Shown here piece by piece: positions 46,603-59,006 of a stretch of 64,000 nucleotides of DNA. Made by a program: the position numbers and the translations under genes. The DNA is from Bolinopsis microptera (Eukaryota > Ctenophora > Tentaculata > Lobata > Bolinopsidae). The notes under the pieces were generated by a model, which worked only from the letters and a program-made list of their open reading frames with translations, had not been told where the DNA came from and did not search any database. The stretch covers positions 2,108,001-2,172,000 of the forward strand of contig NC_087074.1 in the NCBI RefSeq assembly GCF_026151205.1, in the 5' to 3' direction. The first letter of the stretch is position 1. Each line of letters begins with the position of its first letter.

Positions 46603-46974
46603 ACGTTATACCCATATAAGGAGACATGTGATACCCATATAAGGAGTGCTCTCCAGGTACTCACCCATACAACTATACAAATCATGATATAATGCTCGGA
46701 TCGCGATGTAAATTCTACTGATTTCTGAAATATTATTGCAGCATTTCAATACCTTATCTTTACTTAGATTATCCGAAATTTATTCATGAACAGTTGAATT
46801 AAACTCTAAAAACTCAATTTTAAACCGAAGAATCATTCCCCCGTTCCCTCTTATCTCACCCTAACTTTAGGATTTTGTGATGTAATATTATCACTACCAC
46901 CACGAATCAACATCAAGTACCTCAACATAAAGTACCAGCTGACAGTAAGAGGGACACGTGATATCCATATAAGG
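46603..46974. promoter_or_regulatory. three CArG-type boxes beside E-box-like motifs upstream of SLC25
   Basis: CCATATAAGG, a perfect CC(A/T)6GG serum-response element, occurs at 46612-46621, 46635-46644 and 46965-46974. Each is preceded by a CACGTT, CATGTG or CACGTG hexamer a few bases upstream, giving the composite CACGTGATAYCCATATAAGG. The third is 26 bp before the ATG. TATAAGG could also act as a TATA box. Function is inferred. Confidence 0.5.
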
Positions 46975-47000
46975 AGTTAAGAGGCACGTGACTTGAGGAC

Positions 47001-50000
47001 ATGCCGTGGCAGGCGTTTGTGTACGGAGGACTGGCTGCCATGACTGCGGAAGCTATCACCTTCCCTATTGACATGAGCAAGACAAGGTTGCAGATACAGG
47101 TACGTGTTCCTTACTGCAATTGGTTGGCATATAACATGATATTATGGAGTGTAGAGTGTTGAGTTCCTGCCCCCCCCCCCTCCCCCCCCCCCCCCCACAC
47201 CCACCTAGTTACTAACCACCTCCCCAGGGCCAGGTAGCGGATGCGAGGTTAACCACCCTCAAGTACCGAGGAATGTTCCACACCCTGGTTACAGTGGGTA
47301 GAACGGAGGGAGTAATGTCCCTGTTTACTGGAGCTAAGTTTGCTCTGCTCAGACAGGGCACGTATGGTACTATACGACTAGGTGAGTCTTGTTGCCTAGG
47401 TAACCACGCTCGACTAGGTGAGTCGGGTGTTACTCTGTGTCAGTTACAAGAGGGGGGGGGCCTATAAGATATTTCTTTACAACCGAAACACATATTATAA
47501 AGATAGATTTCTCGTTCCTAACATGTGTTTTGTCGCCCTCTCAGGAATATACTACAGTATAAAAGACAGATGGGAGCGCAATAACACAGGACTAAAGATG
47601 CCTTTACCTCACCTGGTATTGTTAGGTGGTACAGCTGGTGTTATCGGATCTTATGTGAGTTTACCATCGCTTTATTATCCGTCCTCTTCCGGAGTGTTTA
47701 TTATACGTTTTAAATCATGACTTATTCCAATTATAAGTATTAATTATTCTAACTAAATTAAAGTTTTTATTTGTTGCCCAGGTAATGACCCCCTTGTTGC
47801 CCAGGTAACAACTCCTACAGATGTGATGAGAGTGAGGATGCAGGCATCTCACCACGCTAAATCACCTCCTCTTATACGCAGCTTTATCAGCATCTTCAAA
47901 ACAGAGGGTTCGTTACTATGGTTACTAAATACTATTCAGCAGCTGATTTATTTAAATTCCTCTGTTAATCCAACAAGCCCCCCTCCCTCTACCTTACTAA
48001 TGAAGTAATGAGAATGTTTCAGGTATGCGCGGAGTGTACAGAGGGGCTATTCCTAACGCGCAGCGTGCAGCTGTGGTGAACGGTGTGCAGATCCCTACAT
48101 ATGATGTGATGAAGAGGAATCTTATTGCTGCTGGGTTCGAGGTATGCTCTCTTATCTTTATCTCCTTATAAAATATTGGTATCTGGCTGCAATGCATTAT
48201 CACTCCGACGGAGGTGAAACTGTATTATGTATTATATTATACATAATACACAATATATTATTATGTATAATATCCCCTAAAGTCCTTAAACTATCTGTCT
48301 GATCTGAATATCTTCAAAAAATTCAGTTCGTGATCAGAATTTGGATCAGTGTGAGTTCAAACTCAAATAAACATTTCATTACAATAATATAGTCATTCCT
48401 CAACAAAACGGAAATACGATTTGCATGAACATTTTTCATCTTTAAATATAATTAAGACCAGCTTAATTACCATTATTACATTGACTAAACTAAGTCAAGC
48501 AAGCATTAAATTATCTAAGCAAAACCCGACTATCGGAGAGAAATCATGCTCATTTTTCATCAGCAGAGTGGTCAGGTGTCACTTGTCTCTCCTCTCCTCC
48601 CTCCTCCTCCTCCTCCTCCTCTGCTGTCCTGATTACGGGTTGGGTGCTGTTAGGCTGCTCCCCTCTAAAGGTCCCATACCTCTTATTATCCTCCGTTCTA
48701 GCCTCGTGCTGCTGAAGATGGTCTCTGATAGCTATTGCTAACCCTATCTCCCTCTTTGCAGCACGGACAGCGTCCTCAGTCGCGTCAAAGTTAGGTATAA
48801 CTACCCCAAAGTTCTGAGCATCCTCACATAACTCCGCTGACAATCCTACACTGAACAACAATATCTTCTCGCTCCGACAATCCTCCTGAATGCCCTTGAG
48901 ACTCTCCATGGCCGTGTAGTCCAACTCACTGAACTTGCTCATGTCCAGGATTATAGCATTAACGGTTACAGACTGTGAGAAGAGGAAGTTCTTCCTCTCC
49001 CAGAACAAAGCCTCCTCCACCCTCTCCTTCACATAGTTAACACTCAGGTAGTTCCAGCCACTGTCCACATCCACCAGTATCACCCCGCTCCCCATATCGT
49101 GAGTGTGGGTGTCCGGTCTCAGGTTCTTTGCTATCACGATTATCAGATCAAACACCACCCCCACTATTATACCATACTCTATACCCAGGAGCAGAACACT
49201 CCAGAACGTTATCACCCAGCTCACTGTTCCCAGCTTCCTTACTTTCCACATCTCCACTGGGATACAGAAGTTAACCATGAACACAACCGCGAATATTATC
49301 ACTGCTGCCAGAGCAGCCATGGGGATGTATGAGAAGAAAACAGTGAGGAAGAGTAAGCACAACATGACAAGCAGCCCGGTCCAAAACCCTCCGAACTGAG
49401 TCCGGACCCCAGACTCACTGTTAACAGAGGAGCGGGAGAAGGAGCCAGTGACAGGGTAGCACTGGAAGAAAGAGCCCGCTATATTACACAGCCCCAGAGC
49501 CACCATCTCCTGACTGTTGTTGATCTCGTACCTGTTCTTCTTACTGAAGGATTTAGCGACAGCTAACCCCTCTAGGAGGCCTATCAGAGCTATTACCAGT
49601 CCGTCTATTAACAAGCTGGTCCACTGGTCGTGGAACTTCTGAAACACGCTGATATCTAGAGATTGTAAGCCTGGCTCTATATACCCTATAACAATAAAGG
49701 GAGTGTCATCGTCAACATACAGACAATAATCCAGCAGTGCAGCACCCAGAACAACTATGATATTCCTCATGAGTCCCACATACCAGAGCGATCTCCAGAA
49801 GTAGAACAAGGGAGTTTTACCTTTCTCTACCAGTTCCATCCCGTACCTTATAGCTGAGATCTTCTGTAACAACCACAACAGGAACAAAATAGCGAGACAA
49901 GCGAATCCTAACAGAGCATCTGTCCATCTTATCTGATCGTACTTAGTGACAATGTCCTCACAAACGTCCACAAAGTCACTGTCCCAGTCCTTAATGCCCA

Positions 50001-53000
50001 CCAGGTCCCCTATCTCTCCTGCCGCTATCTTAATAGCTGCTGCAGAAGTGAACCCAGCTAGGGTTGGGTAAGATATCAACCACATCACCCAGCCGAACTC
50101 AAGTAACCCCATTATCAGCATGTAGATACCTGCTACCAGAGAGAGACAGATAGCGTAGGCAATGTCCCCGTTAGCAGTGCTAGCTACAAGAGAGGACATG
50201 ATGGAGGTAGGGCCCACAGTCACATCCTTACTGGTTCCGAACAGTACATATATCCAGGCGCCTATATACGCGGAGTATAACCCATACACTGCGGGGAGGT
50301 CTGCAGTGATGGCGTACGCCAGACTCTGTGGGACCACCATCAGTCCCACTGTGGTTCCCGCTATCAGGTCAGCATTCCCCTTCTCTAGAGTGTAGTGGGG
50401 AGCCCACGTGACTGCCGGGAACCTCTTCTTGCCGTAGTCTAGACAACATCTCTTCTGACAGAGGCCGCCGCAACAGGTGTCGTCTCTGGGCAACTCATCC
50501 TCGTCTCTCATCAACTGCGTCACTGTGGCAACATGGAGACCTCTTTCATCCTTATTTGGGCATTCTTCACATTTTACTGCGGGGACGGGAGTTAGTGGAG
50601 GGGTTAAGCGAAGAGTTTAAAAACACAAACGTTTTGACGACTGTAGCACAGTGCACAGCGCACCAAAGATTTTCAGATATGAGACCTCATGTTAATTTAA
50701 TTGAATGCTTGGTCATAGGATTCCCAGGATTCTTAAGACCACAAAATCCGGTAAAAAACAAGAACTTAAATGCAATCATTTGTATTGTTAGTTAGCCAGA
50801 CACTCGCAACAAACAAGAACTGAAATGCAAATTGTATGTTGGTATGGTTAGTTAGCCACACCCCCCCCCCCCTCCCCCCAAGGACACACTCGCGGCATTG
50901 AGACAACTCTCGGTGTGGACAATACCATTTCAGAAATGGTACTACATGTAGTACAACCTAACAACCCTTTATTATAGATGCCGATTCTGATGGAGAGGTG
51001 CGGTATATTAATTGTTTACCTTAAAGTTGACTTAATCCATGGATCATCTGGGACAGGACTGTAATTAGACAATTATAATTATAATATTATGGTATAATTA
51101 CAGTATTATCCCAGATGAGCTACGGATTGATCACGTGTTTGACCCCAGAATCCAATGTTCGCTACAACTACATCAAGTCATCTTATACTGTCGCTACAAC
51201 AAACACTAATTTAACAAACACACACGATTGTACTGTTCTCATCTCAACTACTATATATCGATATATATTATATATATATTATAATATAAATAATAGATGT
51301 CTACTGACAATAAAGTATTGTATTCGGACACACGAAATATCGATATTACTGATTTCTGTCACAGTTACACTATAACACCGAATCAAGCTAAGTATGGTTA
51401 CAAGAACATACGAGCAATGTATCAGTCTTATCGCATAGTGAAAGTAACAATTTCCACATTATACACTGCCACAGACTATATAATAATCAGATAACAAAAT
51501 ACGGAACTGATAGTTTTTAAACAAACTTCGCTACAAATAATGTGTCACACACGACTGTAGGTAAATAATGTGTGAGCTGGCCACGGGCAGGCGTTTGTGA
51601 GCAGGCGTGGGCGCGGAAATGTGTACAAATCATATTATTATGCAGATTACAGATTACAGATTACAGATTACAGACTACAGATTACAGATTACAGATTACA
51701 GATTACAGATTAAAGATTACAGATTACAGATTACAGATTACAGATTACAGATTACAGAGTACAGATTAAAGATTACAGATTACAGATTACAGAGTACAGA
51801 TTACAGATTACAGATTAAAGATTACAGATTACAGATTACAGAGTACAGATTACAGATTACAGATTAAAGATTACAGATTACAGATTACAGAGTACAGATT
51901 ACAGATTACAGATTACAGATTACAGATTACAGATTACAGATTACAGATTACAGATTACAGATTACAGATTACAGATTACAGATTACAGATTACAGATAAC
52001 AGATTACAGAGTACAGAGTACAGATTACAGATAACAGATTACAGAGTACAGATTACAGAGTACAGATTACAGATTACAGATTAAAGATTACAGATTACAG
52101 ATTAAAGATTAAAGATTACAGATTACAGATTACAGATAACAGATTACAGAGTACAGAGTACAGATTAAAGATTACAGATTACAGATTATTGTTAACAAGT
52201 AAGTAATGTTAAATTAGTAATATCTAGCTGCTTAAATTGAAAAACAAAGCTTTAAATTCTATTAAGCTATGAATAATACCCTTCAACAAGAATTGTATTG
52301 AAGGAGGAGGTGACACAGTGCGAAGATATTTTGCTAATATAAAACGATCGAAACGAAACGAAACGAAACACTGTATTTACTACCCCGCTACTATGCGACA
52401 AAGATATTGTATAAAATATAACTAGATAATTTACACAATCTAATAAAATATACGATCTAATAATACAAAACGTAACAAAGCCTCAACATACACTATACAG
52501 GGTAACGAATAATTCGCCGTATTCGTTACACTGTATAGTGTATGTTGAGCTAGAGCGGAGAGGTGAACCCTAATTTAACTAAAATAAAACTGTACTAAAA
52601 CCCTAAGAACGTAAATAAATACTTGACCCTAAACAAAAGCCTCAGCATACAGTGTAACTTGAGGTTGTCGTATTGGGTATCCAATGGTTACTAACCATGC
52701 ATATTGTACATTAAATCTACGAGATATTTTCCTGTTAGCAGACATCGTTATCAAGGACGACCTCTCAAGACCTTTCCCGTTTCCGGACAAGCTACGAGAA
52801 GATACTCGATTGGATCCTGATAAGTTAAGTTTGCTCATGTGAGAATAAACGGAGAGAAGTGCTGTCACAAAACTTATTCCAGACTACACTTGGATCGACC
52901 TAGGCAGGATATACAATGCTAATACAATCTTTTCGTATCACTTATATGTTTTGAATAATCCCCCTCCAGCATATCCTGCTCTTAGTGCCAGACATACTGC

Positions 53001-56000
53001 AGACCCTAAAAACACGTAATGTACTACACATTGAGCTATAATAATATGTACAAATACACTCACTCGCCTTCCTCGGGTCCTGAACATGCAGTATCTGAGA
53101 ATCAAGTTGTGACTCACTTTTAGTTTTAAGGTTCAGTAAATCCAATGACCATTTGAACTCATAACGTGTAACGAATAATTCGCTGTACTAAACTACGAGC
53201 TAGCTACTGGGTACACCACGTGATGCCCATATATTTCATATATGGACAGTACACCGGACAAATAAACCCAATTTGGACCCATCCTACAACTACGAGTCTA
53301 TTAAGAGCGACGTTTTTCTCTCTGAATGGTAGGGATTGACTGCTCGTTTTATCATTTTTAACAGTACCTACTGGCTGTACGGACTGAGCCCTATCCAGCG
53401 GCACCTGTTTGACTGCTACATATATCTAGTTAGCACCGGAACTCGACACTGAAGTACACACAAGTAAATAGCACGGTGGGCGCTACTTAAAATATACCGC
53501 GTACATTTGTCCCTGACGTACATTTGTCCCTGACGTACAATGGAAATGTTCAACATCGAACTTGAGTTGTAGATTGTTATTTAGTATTGGTAGATTCCAT
53601 GTTGGAAATTAGTAAACTTTCTCTCAGTACTGTATAGCAGAGCAAGAGCAAGCTGACGATACAAATAACCGAAATTAGTAGTAGTAATTAACTAACATTA
53701 GCGATTAATATTAAAGAAAAGAAGAAAAAACAGTTCGAAATTCAGCAATATATTTAAAAATTAATCATAATTTAGCATTCAAAAACAAAATGAACGGTAT
53801 TTTACCTTAGTTTATTAAGCTACAACTACTAGCGTAATATACTTTTCTCTACCATGCAACTTGCTTATGAAGCATTTACCTGTAGCTGTATTAAAAGTAA
53901 CTGTCCTTACGCAATCAAACTTCTCCAAAGTTGTCAAACTCAAATGTATATGGGGGGGGGGGGGGGTTGGGGGGGTCATGAGTATTTTTGAATCTGAGAA
54001 TTTGACCATTTTCACCGGAATACTCAAAAATATCCCAAAAATTATTTTGAATCTGAGAAATTCAGCATAGACTTCTCATTTTCTCAAAAATTGTCCACTC
54101 AAAAATAGTGATACCAAATCATTCTTCATATCAGTGCAATGTGGTCCAGGCCCCCCCCCCCCGGCCTCCCTCACCCCCTCTCGGCTCTCCCTCTCCCCCC
54201 CCCCCCCCCCCCCCCCCCCCCTTCCCATTTATCACAGTGCTGGCAAGCACGAGCGGTGTCTTTATTGGGGGAATACTATGTACCCCCTTTACTATTGTAC
54301 CCCCTTTACTATCATAACTCCTTTACACCCCCTTTGGTACACGTTGGAAGGCCGCCGCCTCCGGCAGGAGTTTTTCAGGCATTAAGACTCATCGGAAGTC
54401 GTTCAGCAGATTTATTTTTAGTTCAAAACATTCTAATTTGATGTCAAAGATGACAGAAATAAGAAATAGTTATGTTGAGATTTTGAAGAAATTTGCATAA
54501 AATTCGCGCCAGCACTGTTATACGAAATTCGGTAAAAAACCCGAAATCGCCATATTCAGGTGCCTTAAAAACCATGTTAAAATTGAGTTAGAGATCTGAA
54601 ATTTTTCAGGGCGTCTAGACGTTGACCAAATCGACTGCAAAAAAAGTTTCAAGTTTCAGGAGCATCGGGAAATGGGTTTTCTAGAACCCCTGTTTTACGA
54701 CAGATTGTCGTGATATATACATACATATATATATCACAGTGCTGGCAAGCACGAGCGGTGTCTTTATTGGGGGAATACTATGTACCCCCTTTACTATTGT
54801 ACCCCCTTTACTATCATAACTCCTTTACACCCCCTTTGGTACACGTTGGAAGGCCGCCGCCTCCGGCAGGAGTTTTTCAGGCATTAAGACTCATCGGAAG
54901 TCGTTCAGCAGATTTATTTTTTAGTTCAAAACATTCTAATTTGATGTCAAAGATGACAGAAATAAGAAATAGTTATGTTGAGATTTTGAAGAAATTTGCA
55001 TAAAATTCGCGCCAGCACTGTTATACGAAATTCGGTAAAAAACCCGAAATCGCCATATTCAGGTGCCTTAAAAACCATGTTAAAATTGAGTTAGAGATCT
55101 GAAATTTTTCAGGGCGTCTAGACGTTGACCAAATCGACTGCAAAAAAAGTTTCAAGTTTCAGGAGCATCGGGAAATGGGTTTTCTAGAACCCCTGTTTTA
55201 CGACAGATTGTCGTGATATATACATACATATATATATACATATATACATATATATATTCAGGGATAGACGCTTTGCCAGTCAATTATAGGCTATATTTAG
55301 GTGTCCGTAGATTCAGAAGCTTTAAAGATACAGCCATTTCGGACCACAGGTCTTGAAGATAATTGTTTAGACTTTAGTTTACATTATGTTAAAAAGTAAT
55401 TCAACGTCATCATCACCACTTGATGACGTCATCAAGTTAACCATTTTTAAAACTTGATTTTTCACAAAGTAATCATTTTTAAAATCGATTTTACGCCATT
55501 AAGGAGTAATTTTATTCAAAATTTGAGTGCATATTGAAGTTAGATAATTGTTTAAGCATTCTGAAAATCTACCGGAAAGTTTTTCTAGCTTGCTCCTTCA
55601 TAAAGATATTCGCTATTGAAGTTAGTGCTTTTTTAAAGAATAATTTTATAAAAACGCTAATTTTACGTTCTAGTATTCTCTGGTGTTGCACCATCCCTTG
55701 GGTTGTGGAGCTCAATTTTGCTTCCTAAAGGTCTAAATTGTGTCATAGGCTAGTTTTAAAGTTGAAAATCGAAAAGTTGCACACGTGGGGCCACGCCCAA
55801 ATTGATAGAAAATTGCTAAAATCACTGAAAATTGCTGTTTTCACCAATTTCCGTCAACTTTGGAGTGCCGTTGTGATTACAGTTCTTCTTGAAATACTTT
55901 GAAACTTTTCATGCTTATCAAACTATATATAAAACACCATCATGCAAAAATTTACGGTGATTCAATATTGGATGCGCACGCAACTTCCGCTCAAGGTTTG

Positions 56001-59000
56001 CACGTGCGAAAGGTTAAAATTTTGCTCATTCGTGATTTTGAACAAATTCTGCTTTGCCACGACAGTTCAATGTCATTATATATGAATTTAATGCCAACTT
56101 GAATGAGTATAAAGTGGCATATTCAGTCAGTGATCGACCGATATGCTTACCTAAACACAAGGAAATGTTTTTAAAGGAAAAATTTCGAAATCGTTGAAAT
56201 CACCTCCTTATTAATATTAATGAAGTTATGAGTTTACATTTCGGCTTTGTAAAGTACCCTGACATTATAATCAAAAAGAGATGATATTTGACCAAAACCC
56301 ATAATCATGGGTAGAGTGGAGCGCTGCCAGTGTCTCTCTTTCCCAAACAAAAGGCAATGATATCAATTTGAATGACCGTTATCAAATGCAAAATTATACC
56401 GAGAATGAAATCGGTCGCTCGCTTTTCCCATTCATTTACAATTGAAATAGATTACATGTTATAAATCGAAACTTATTACAATTCGTAAGCCATGAATGAG
56501 TGGGAAAAGCGAGCGACCGATTTCATTCTCGGTATAATTTTGCATTTGATAACGGTCATTCAAATTGATATCATTGCCTTTTGTTTGGGAAAGAGAGACA
56601 CTGGCAGCGCTCCACTCTACCCATGATTATGGGTTTTGGTCAAATACATATATACATATATATATTCAGGGATAGACGCTTTGCCAGTCAATTATAGGCT
56701 ATATTTAGGTGTCCGTAGATTCAGACGCTTTAAAGATACAGCCATTTCGGACCACAGGTCTTGAAGATAATTGTTTAGACTTTAGTTTACATTATGTTAA
56801 AAAGTAATTCAACGTCATCATCACCACTTGATGACGTCATCAAGTTAACCATTTTTAAAACTTGATTTTTCACAAAGTAATCACTTTTAAAATCGATTTT
56901 ACGCCATTAAGGAGTAATTTTATTCAAAATTTGAGGACATATTGAAGTTAGATAATTGTTTAAGCATTCTGAAAATCTACCGGAAAGTTTTTCTAGCTTG
57001 CTCCTTCATAAAGATATTCGCTATTGAAGTTAGTGCTTTTTTAAAGAATAATTTTATAAAAACGCTAATTTTACGTTCTAGTATTCTCTGGTGTTGCACC
57101 ATCCCTTGGGTTGTGGAGCTCAATTTTGCTTCCTAAAGGTCTAAATTGTGTCATAGGCTAGTTTTAAAGTTGAAAATCGAAAAGTTGCACACGTGGGGCC
57201 ACGCCCAAATTGATAGAAAATTGCTAAAATCACTGAAAATTGCTGTTTTCACCAATTTCCGTCAACTTTGGAGTGCCGTTGTGATTACAGTACTTCTTGA
57301 AATACTTTGAAACTTTTCATGCTTATCAAACTATATATAAAACACCATCATGCAAAAATTTACGGTGATTCAATATTGGATGCGCACGCAACTTCCGCTC
57401 AAGGTTTGCACGTGCGAAAGGTTAAAATTTTGCTCATTCGTGATTTTGAACAAATTCTGCTTTGCCACGACAGTTCAATGTCATTATATATGAATTTAAT
57501 GCCAACTTGAATGAGTATAAAGTGGCATATTCAGTCAGTGATCGACCGATATGCTTACCTAAACACAAGGAAATGTTTTTAAAGGAAAAATTTCGAAATC
57601 GTTGAAATCACCTCCTTATTAATATTAATGAAGTTATGAGTTTACATTTCGGCTTTGTAAAGTACCCTGACATTATAATCAAAAAGAGATGATATTTGAC
57701 CAAAACCCATAATCATGGGTAGAGTGGAGCGCTGCCAGTGTCTCTCTTTCCCAAACAAAAGGCAATGATATCAATTTGAATGACCGTTATCAAATGCAAA
57801 ATGATACCGAGAATGAAATCGGTCGCTCGCTTTTCCCATTCATTTACAATTGAAATAGATTACATGTTATAAATCGAAACTTATTACAATTCGTAAGCCA
57901 TGAATGAGTGGGAAAAGCGAGCGACCGATTTCATTCTCGGTATCATTTTGCATTTGATAACGGTCATTCAAATTGATATCATTGCCTTTTGTTTGGGAAA
58001 GAGAGACACTGGCAGCGCTCCACTCTACCCATGATTATGGGTTTTGGTCAAATAGTAGTATACCTATTGAACAGAAATCTCCCTAATCTACGTCAAGATG
58101 CGTGCTTTGGTGAGGCCAATGTTTACACGAAAAATACAAGAGTTACCCTGTGTTAAACTAGTCCACTGCCCCGCGTGAGAGCTGGTAGTTTAACTAAGAA
58201 GTTAATAAAGTGTAATTTGTAGGTTATGTCCTATGGAATGTTCTAGAAGAATAGGCGATCAGGATTTAATCTACAGAAATATCATTCTGAGTACCATGTG
58301 ATTCCACCGTACTGTCCTGGTCCACTTACCGTTCCTTCCTCAATATCGATACGGGAGACTGGCCTTTAATATTAATAATAGATTACAACAACAACAACAT
58401 CTAATATAATTATCTAATAATAGATAAATATATTTAGCTATAAGTCAATAGCAATGATTTCTAAGAATGAACAATTTCTAAGAATTAACAATTTTTCACT
58501 ATTATCATTAATTTCAGGACAACAAAAGAACTCACTTCGGCTCCAGTTTATTTGCGGGTTTCCTCGGGTCTTGCTTCTCACAACCTATCGATGTAGCTAA
58601 AACAAGGATGATGAACCAAAAACTGCTGCATGACCCTAACGTTAGTTTTTACCTTTGGTTTTGTTTGTAATCAGTAACATTTAAAAGGATTTTAATTGGT
58701 ATTTCTGAAATAAGGCTAAAAGCTGAAACGTAACTGGTCTCTATTAAAGGATACTAAACAATGTTTGTTAAGCTTATAACCAATTTAAAAGTTGAGCCCC
58801 ACCTCCTCCTCTAGGTGAAGATCTACAAGGGCGTGGTAGACACGATGTTGAACACTGCCCGCCACGAGGGGGTCCCTGCGCTTTGGAAGGGTTTCGTCCC
58901 AACTTTCTGCAGACTGGGGCCCTGGAACGTCCTCTTCTTCATGTCTCTAGAGCAGTTTAGAGTCCTGGACAACACACTCAATAACCGAACTACATCTGTG

Positions 59001-59006
59001 TTTTAG
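47001..59006 (+). CDS. SLC25A30: mitochondrial carrier of the SLC25A14/SLC25A30 (UCP5/KMCP1) type
   Basis: Seven exons (47001-47099, 47228-47381, 47545-47654, 47805-47907, 48023-48141, 58518-58640, 58815-59006) give exactly 299 aa in phase. Three carrier repeats carry signatures [25 protein letters not shown] and [12 protein letters not shown], each Px[37 protein letters not shown] and [20 protein letters not shown] match the uncoupling-protein branch nearest A14/A30. These are inner-membrane anion carriers; substrates such as sulfate, thiosulfate and phosphate are reported for the family. The 10.4-kb intron 5 contains the antisense SLC26 gene and the largest repeats. SLC25A14 is an equally good symbol. 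Confidence 0.92.
47160..47206. repeat. poly-C tract near an SLC25 acceptor
   Basis: C-rich run broken by one T and a few A, 20 to 65 bp upstream of exon 2. Confidence 0.9.
47773..47815 (+). repeat. duplicated acceptor at SLC25 exon 4
   Basis: TTGTTGCCCAGGTAATGACC is directly followed by the real junction CTTGTTGCCCAG then GTAACAACTCC. About 23 bp covering the splice site and first exon codons are duplicated. The first copy, if used, is out of frame (GTA ATG ACC CCC TTG TTG CCC AGG TAA). Confidence 0.8.
48550..50511 (-). CDS. SLC26A11: SLC26A11-like sulfate/anion transporter
   Basis: An intronless frame of about 653 aa from the ATG at 50511 (an in-frame GTG lies 12 nt upstream). The transmembrane part carries [27 protein letters not shown] with [10 protein letters not shown] (sulfate-transporter signature), [40 protein letters not shown] and [12 protein letters not shown], about 10-14 helices. 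A C-terminal STAS domain follows ([20 protein letters not shown]), then an acidic Glu-rich tail. Segment order and the absence of a long intervening sequence point to SLC26A11, a sulfate/anion transporter. It is nested antisense in intron 5 of an SLC25 anion carrier. CATGTTGCCACAG ends 14 nt before the chosen ATG. Confidence 0.9.
   Translation of the reverse strand: MRDEDELPRDDTCCGGLCQKRCCLDYGKKRFPAVTWAPHYTLEKGNADLIAGTTVGLMVVPQSLAYAITADLPAVYGLYSAYIGAWIYVLFGTSKDVTVGPTSIMSSLVASTANGDIAYAICLSLVAGIYMLIMGLLEFGWVMWLISYPTLAGFTSAAAIKIAAGEIGDLVGIKDWDSDFVDVCEDIVTKYDQIRWTDALLGFACLAILFLLWLLQKISAIRYGMELVEKGKTPLFYFWRSLWYVGLMRNIIVVLGAALLDYCLYVDDDTPFIVIGYIEPGLQSLDISVFQKFHDQWTSLLIDGLVIALIGLLEGLAVAKSFSKKNRYEINNSQEMVALGLCNIAGSFFQCYPVTGSFSRSSVNSESGVRTQFGGFWTGLLVMLCLLFLTVFFSYIPMAALAAVIIFAVVFMVNFCIPVEMWKVRKLGTVSWVITFWSVLLLGIEYGIIVGVVFDLIIVIAKNLRPDTHTHDMGSGVILVDVDSGWNYLSVNYVKERVEEALFWERKNFLFSQSVTVNAIILDMSKFSELDYTAMESLKGIQEDCRSEKILLFSVGLSAELCEDAQNFGVVIPNFDATEDAVRAAKREIGLAIAIRDHLQQHEARTEDNKRYGTFRGEQPNSTQPVIRTAEEEEEEEGGEERQVTPDHSADEK
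50756..50880. repeat. tandem duplication of about 60 bp plus poly-C
   Basis: ACAAGAACTKAAATGCAA and GTTAGTTAGCCA occur twice, then a C-run with one T. Upstream of SLC26, inside the SLC25 intron. The rest of 50,880-51,640 is AT-rich with no feature seen. Confidence 0.75.
51643..52188. repeat. (GATTACA)n heptanucleotide array
   Basis: About 78 units of GATTACA with variants GATTAAA, GAGTACA and GATAACA arranged in recurring higher-order patterns. In the SLC25 intron. Open frames across it are artefacts. Confidence 0.97.
52482..52549. repeat. 68-bp palindrome
   Basis: CTCAACATACACTATACAG, GGTAACGAATA and the mirror TGTATAGTGTATGTTGAG. The core GTAACGAATAATTCGC recurs at about 53,167. Possibly a foldback or MITE remnant. 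The rest of 52,190-53,900 shows nothing coding; GTACATTTGTCCCTGAC is doubled at about 53,501. Confidence 0.85.
54132..54225. repeat. poly-C tracts
   Basis: Two long C runs (the longer over 25 bp), with a G run at 53,950-53,966. They give Pro-rich fake frames. Confidence 0.9.
54231..55239. repeat. 502-bp direct tandem duplication
   Basis: Copy 1 starts ATCACAGTGCTGGCAAGCAC at 54231 and copy 2 at 54733; both run to GACAGATTGTCGTGATATAT. They are almost identical, so the duplication is recent. AT dinucleotide repeats join the copies. Confidence 0.95.
55245..58053. repeat. 1,408-bp direct tandem duplication
   Basis: GGGATAGACGCTTTGCCAGT begins at 55261 and again at 56669; the copies are near-identical to about 58,050. 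Each ends in a foldback element. Short frames in both copies (starting [14 protein letters not shown] and [12 protein letters not shown] in translation) are identical by duplication and do not resemble a known protein. Confidence 0.95.
56286..56645. mobile_element. foldback element, arms about 150 bp (second copy at 57694-58053)
   Basis: TATTTGACCAAAACCCATAA at the left is mirrored by TTATGGGTTTTGGTCAAATA at the right. Arms match over about 150 bp (GTAGAGTGGAGCGCTGCCAG, GATACCGAGAATGAAATCGG), with an AT-rich loop near 56,445-56,490. A related partial copy lies at 36,560-36,720. Confidence 0.92.
58054..58517. other. end of SLC25 intron 5
   Basis: AT-rich intron sequence with a short ACAACAACAACA run. 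No feature beyond the splice acceptor TTAATTTCAG. Confidence 0.5.

Noticed and set aside
51572-51867. Frames of RLQITDY repeats
   Set aside because: Translation of the GATTACA array.
54108-55003. Pro-rich frames and the [19 protein letters not shown] frame present twice
   Set aside because: They come from poly-C tracts and the 502-bp duplication. The frame is cut differently in the two copies and has no recognisable domain.
55534-57510. Duplicated 64- and 67-aa frames
   Set aside because: Conserved only because the 1,408-bp unit is duplicated; composition looks random AT-rich.
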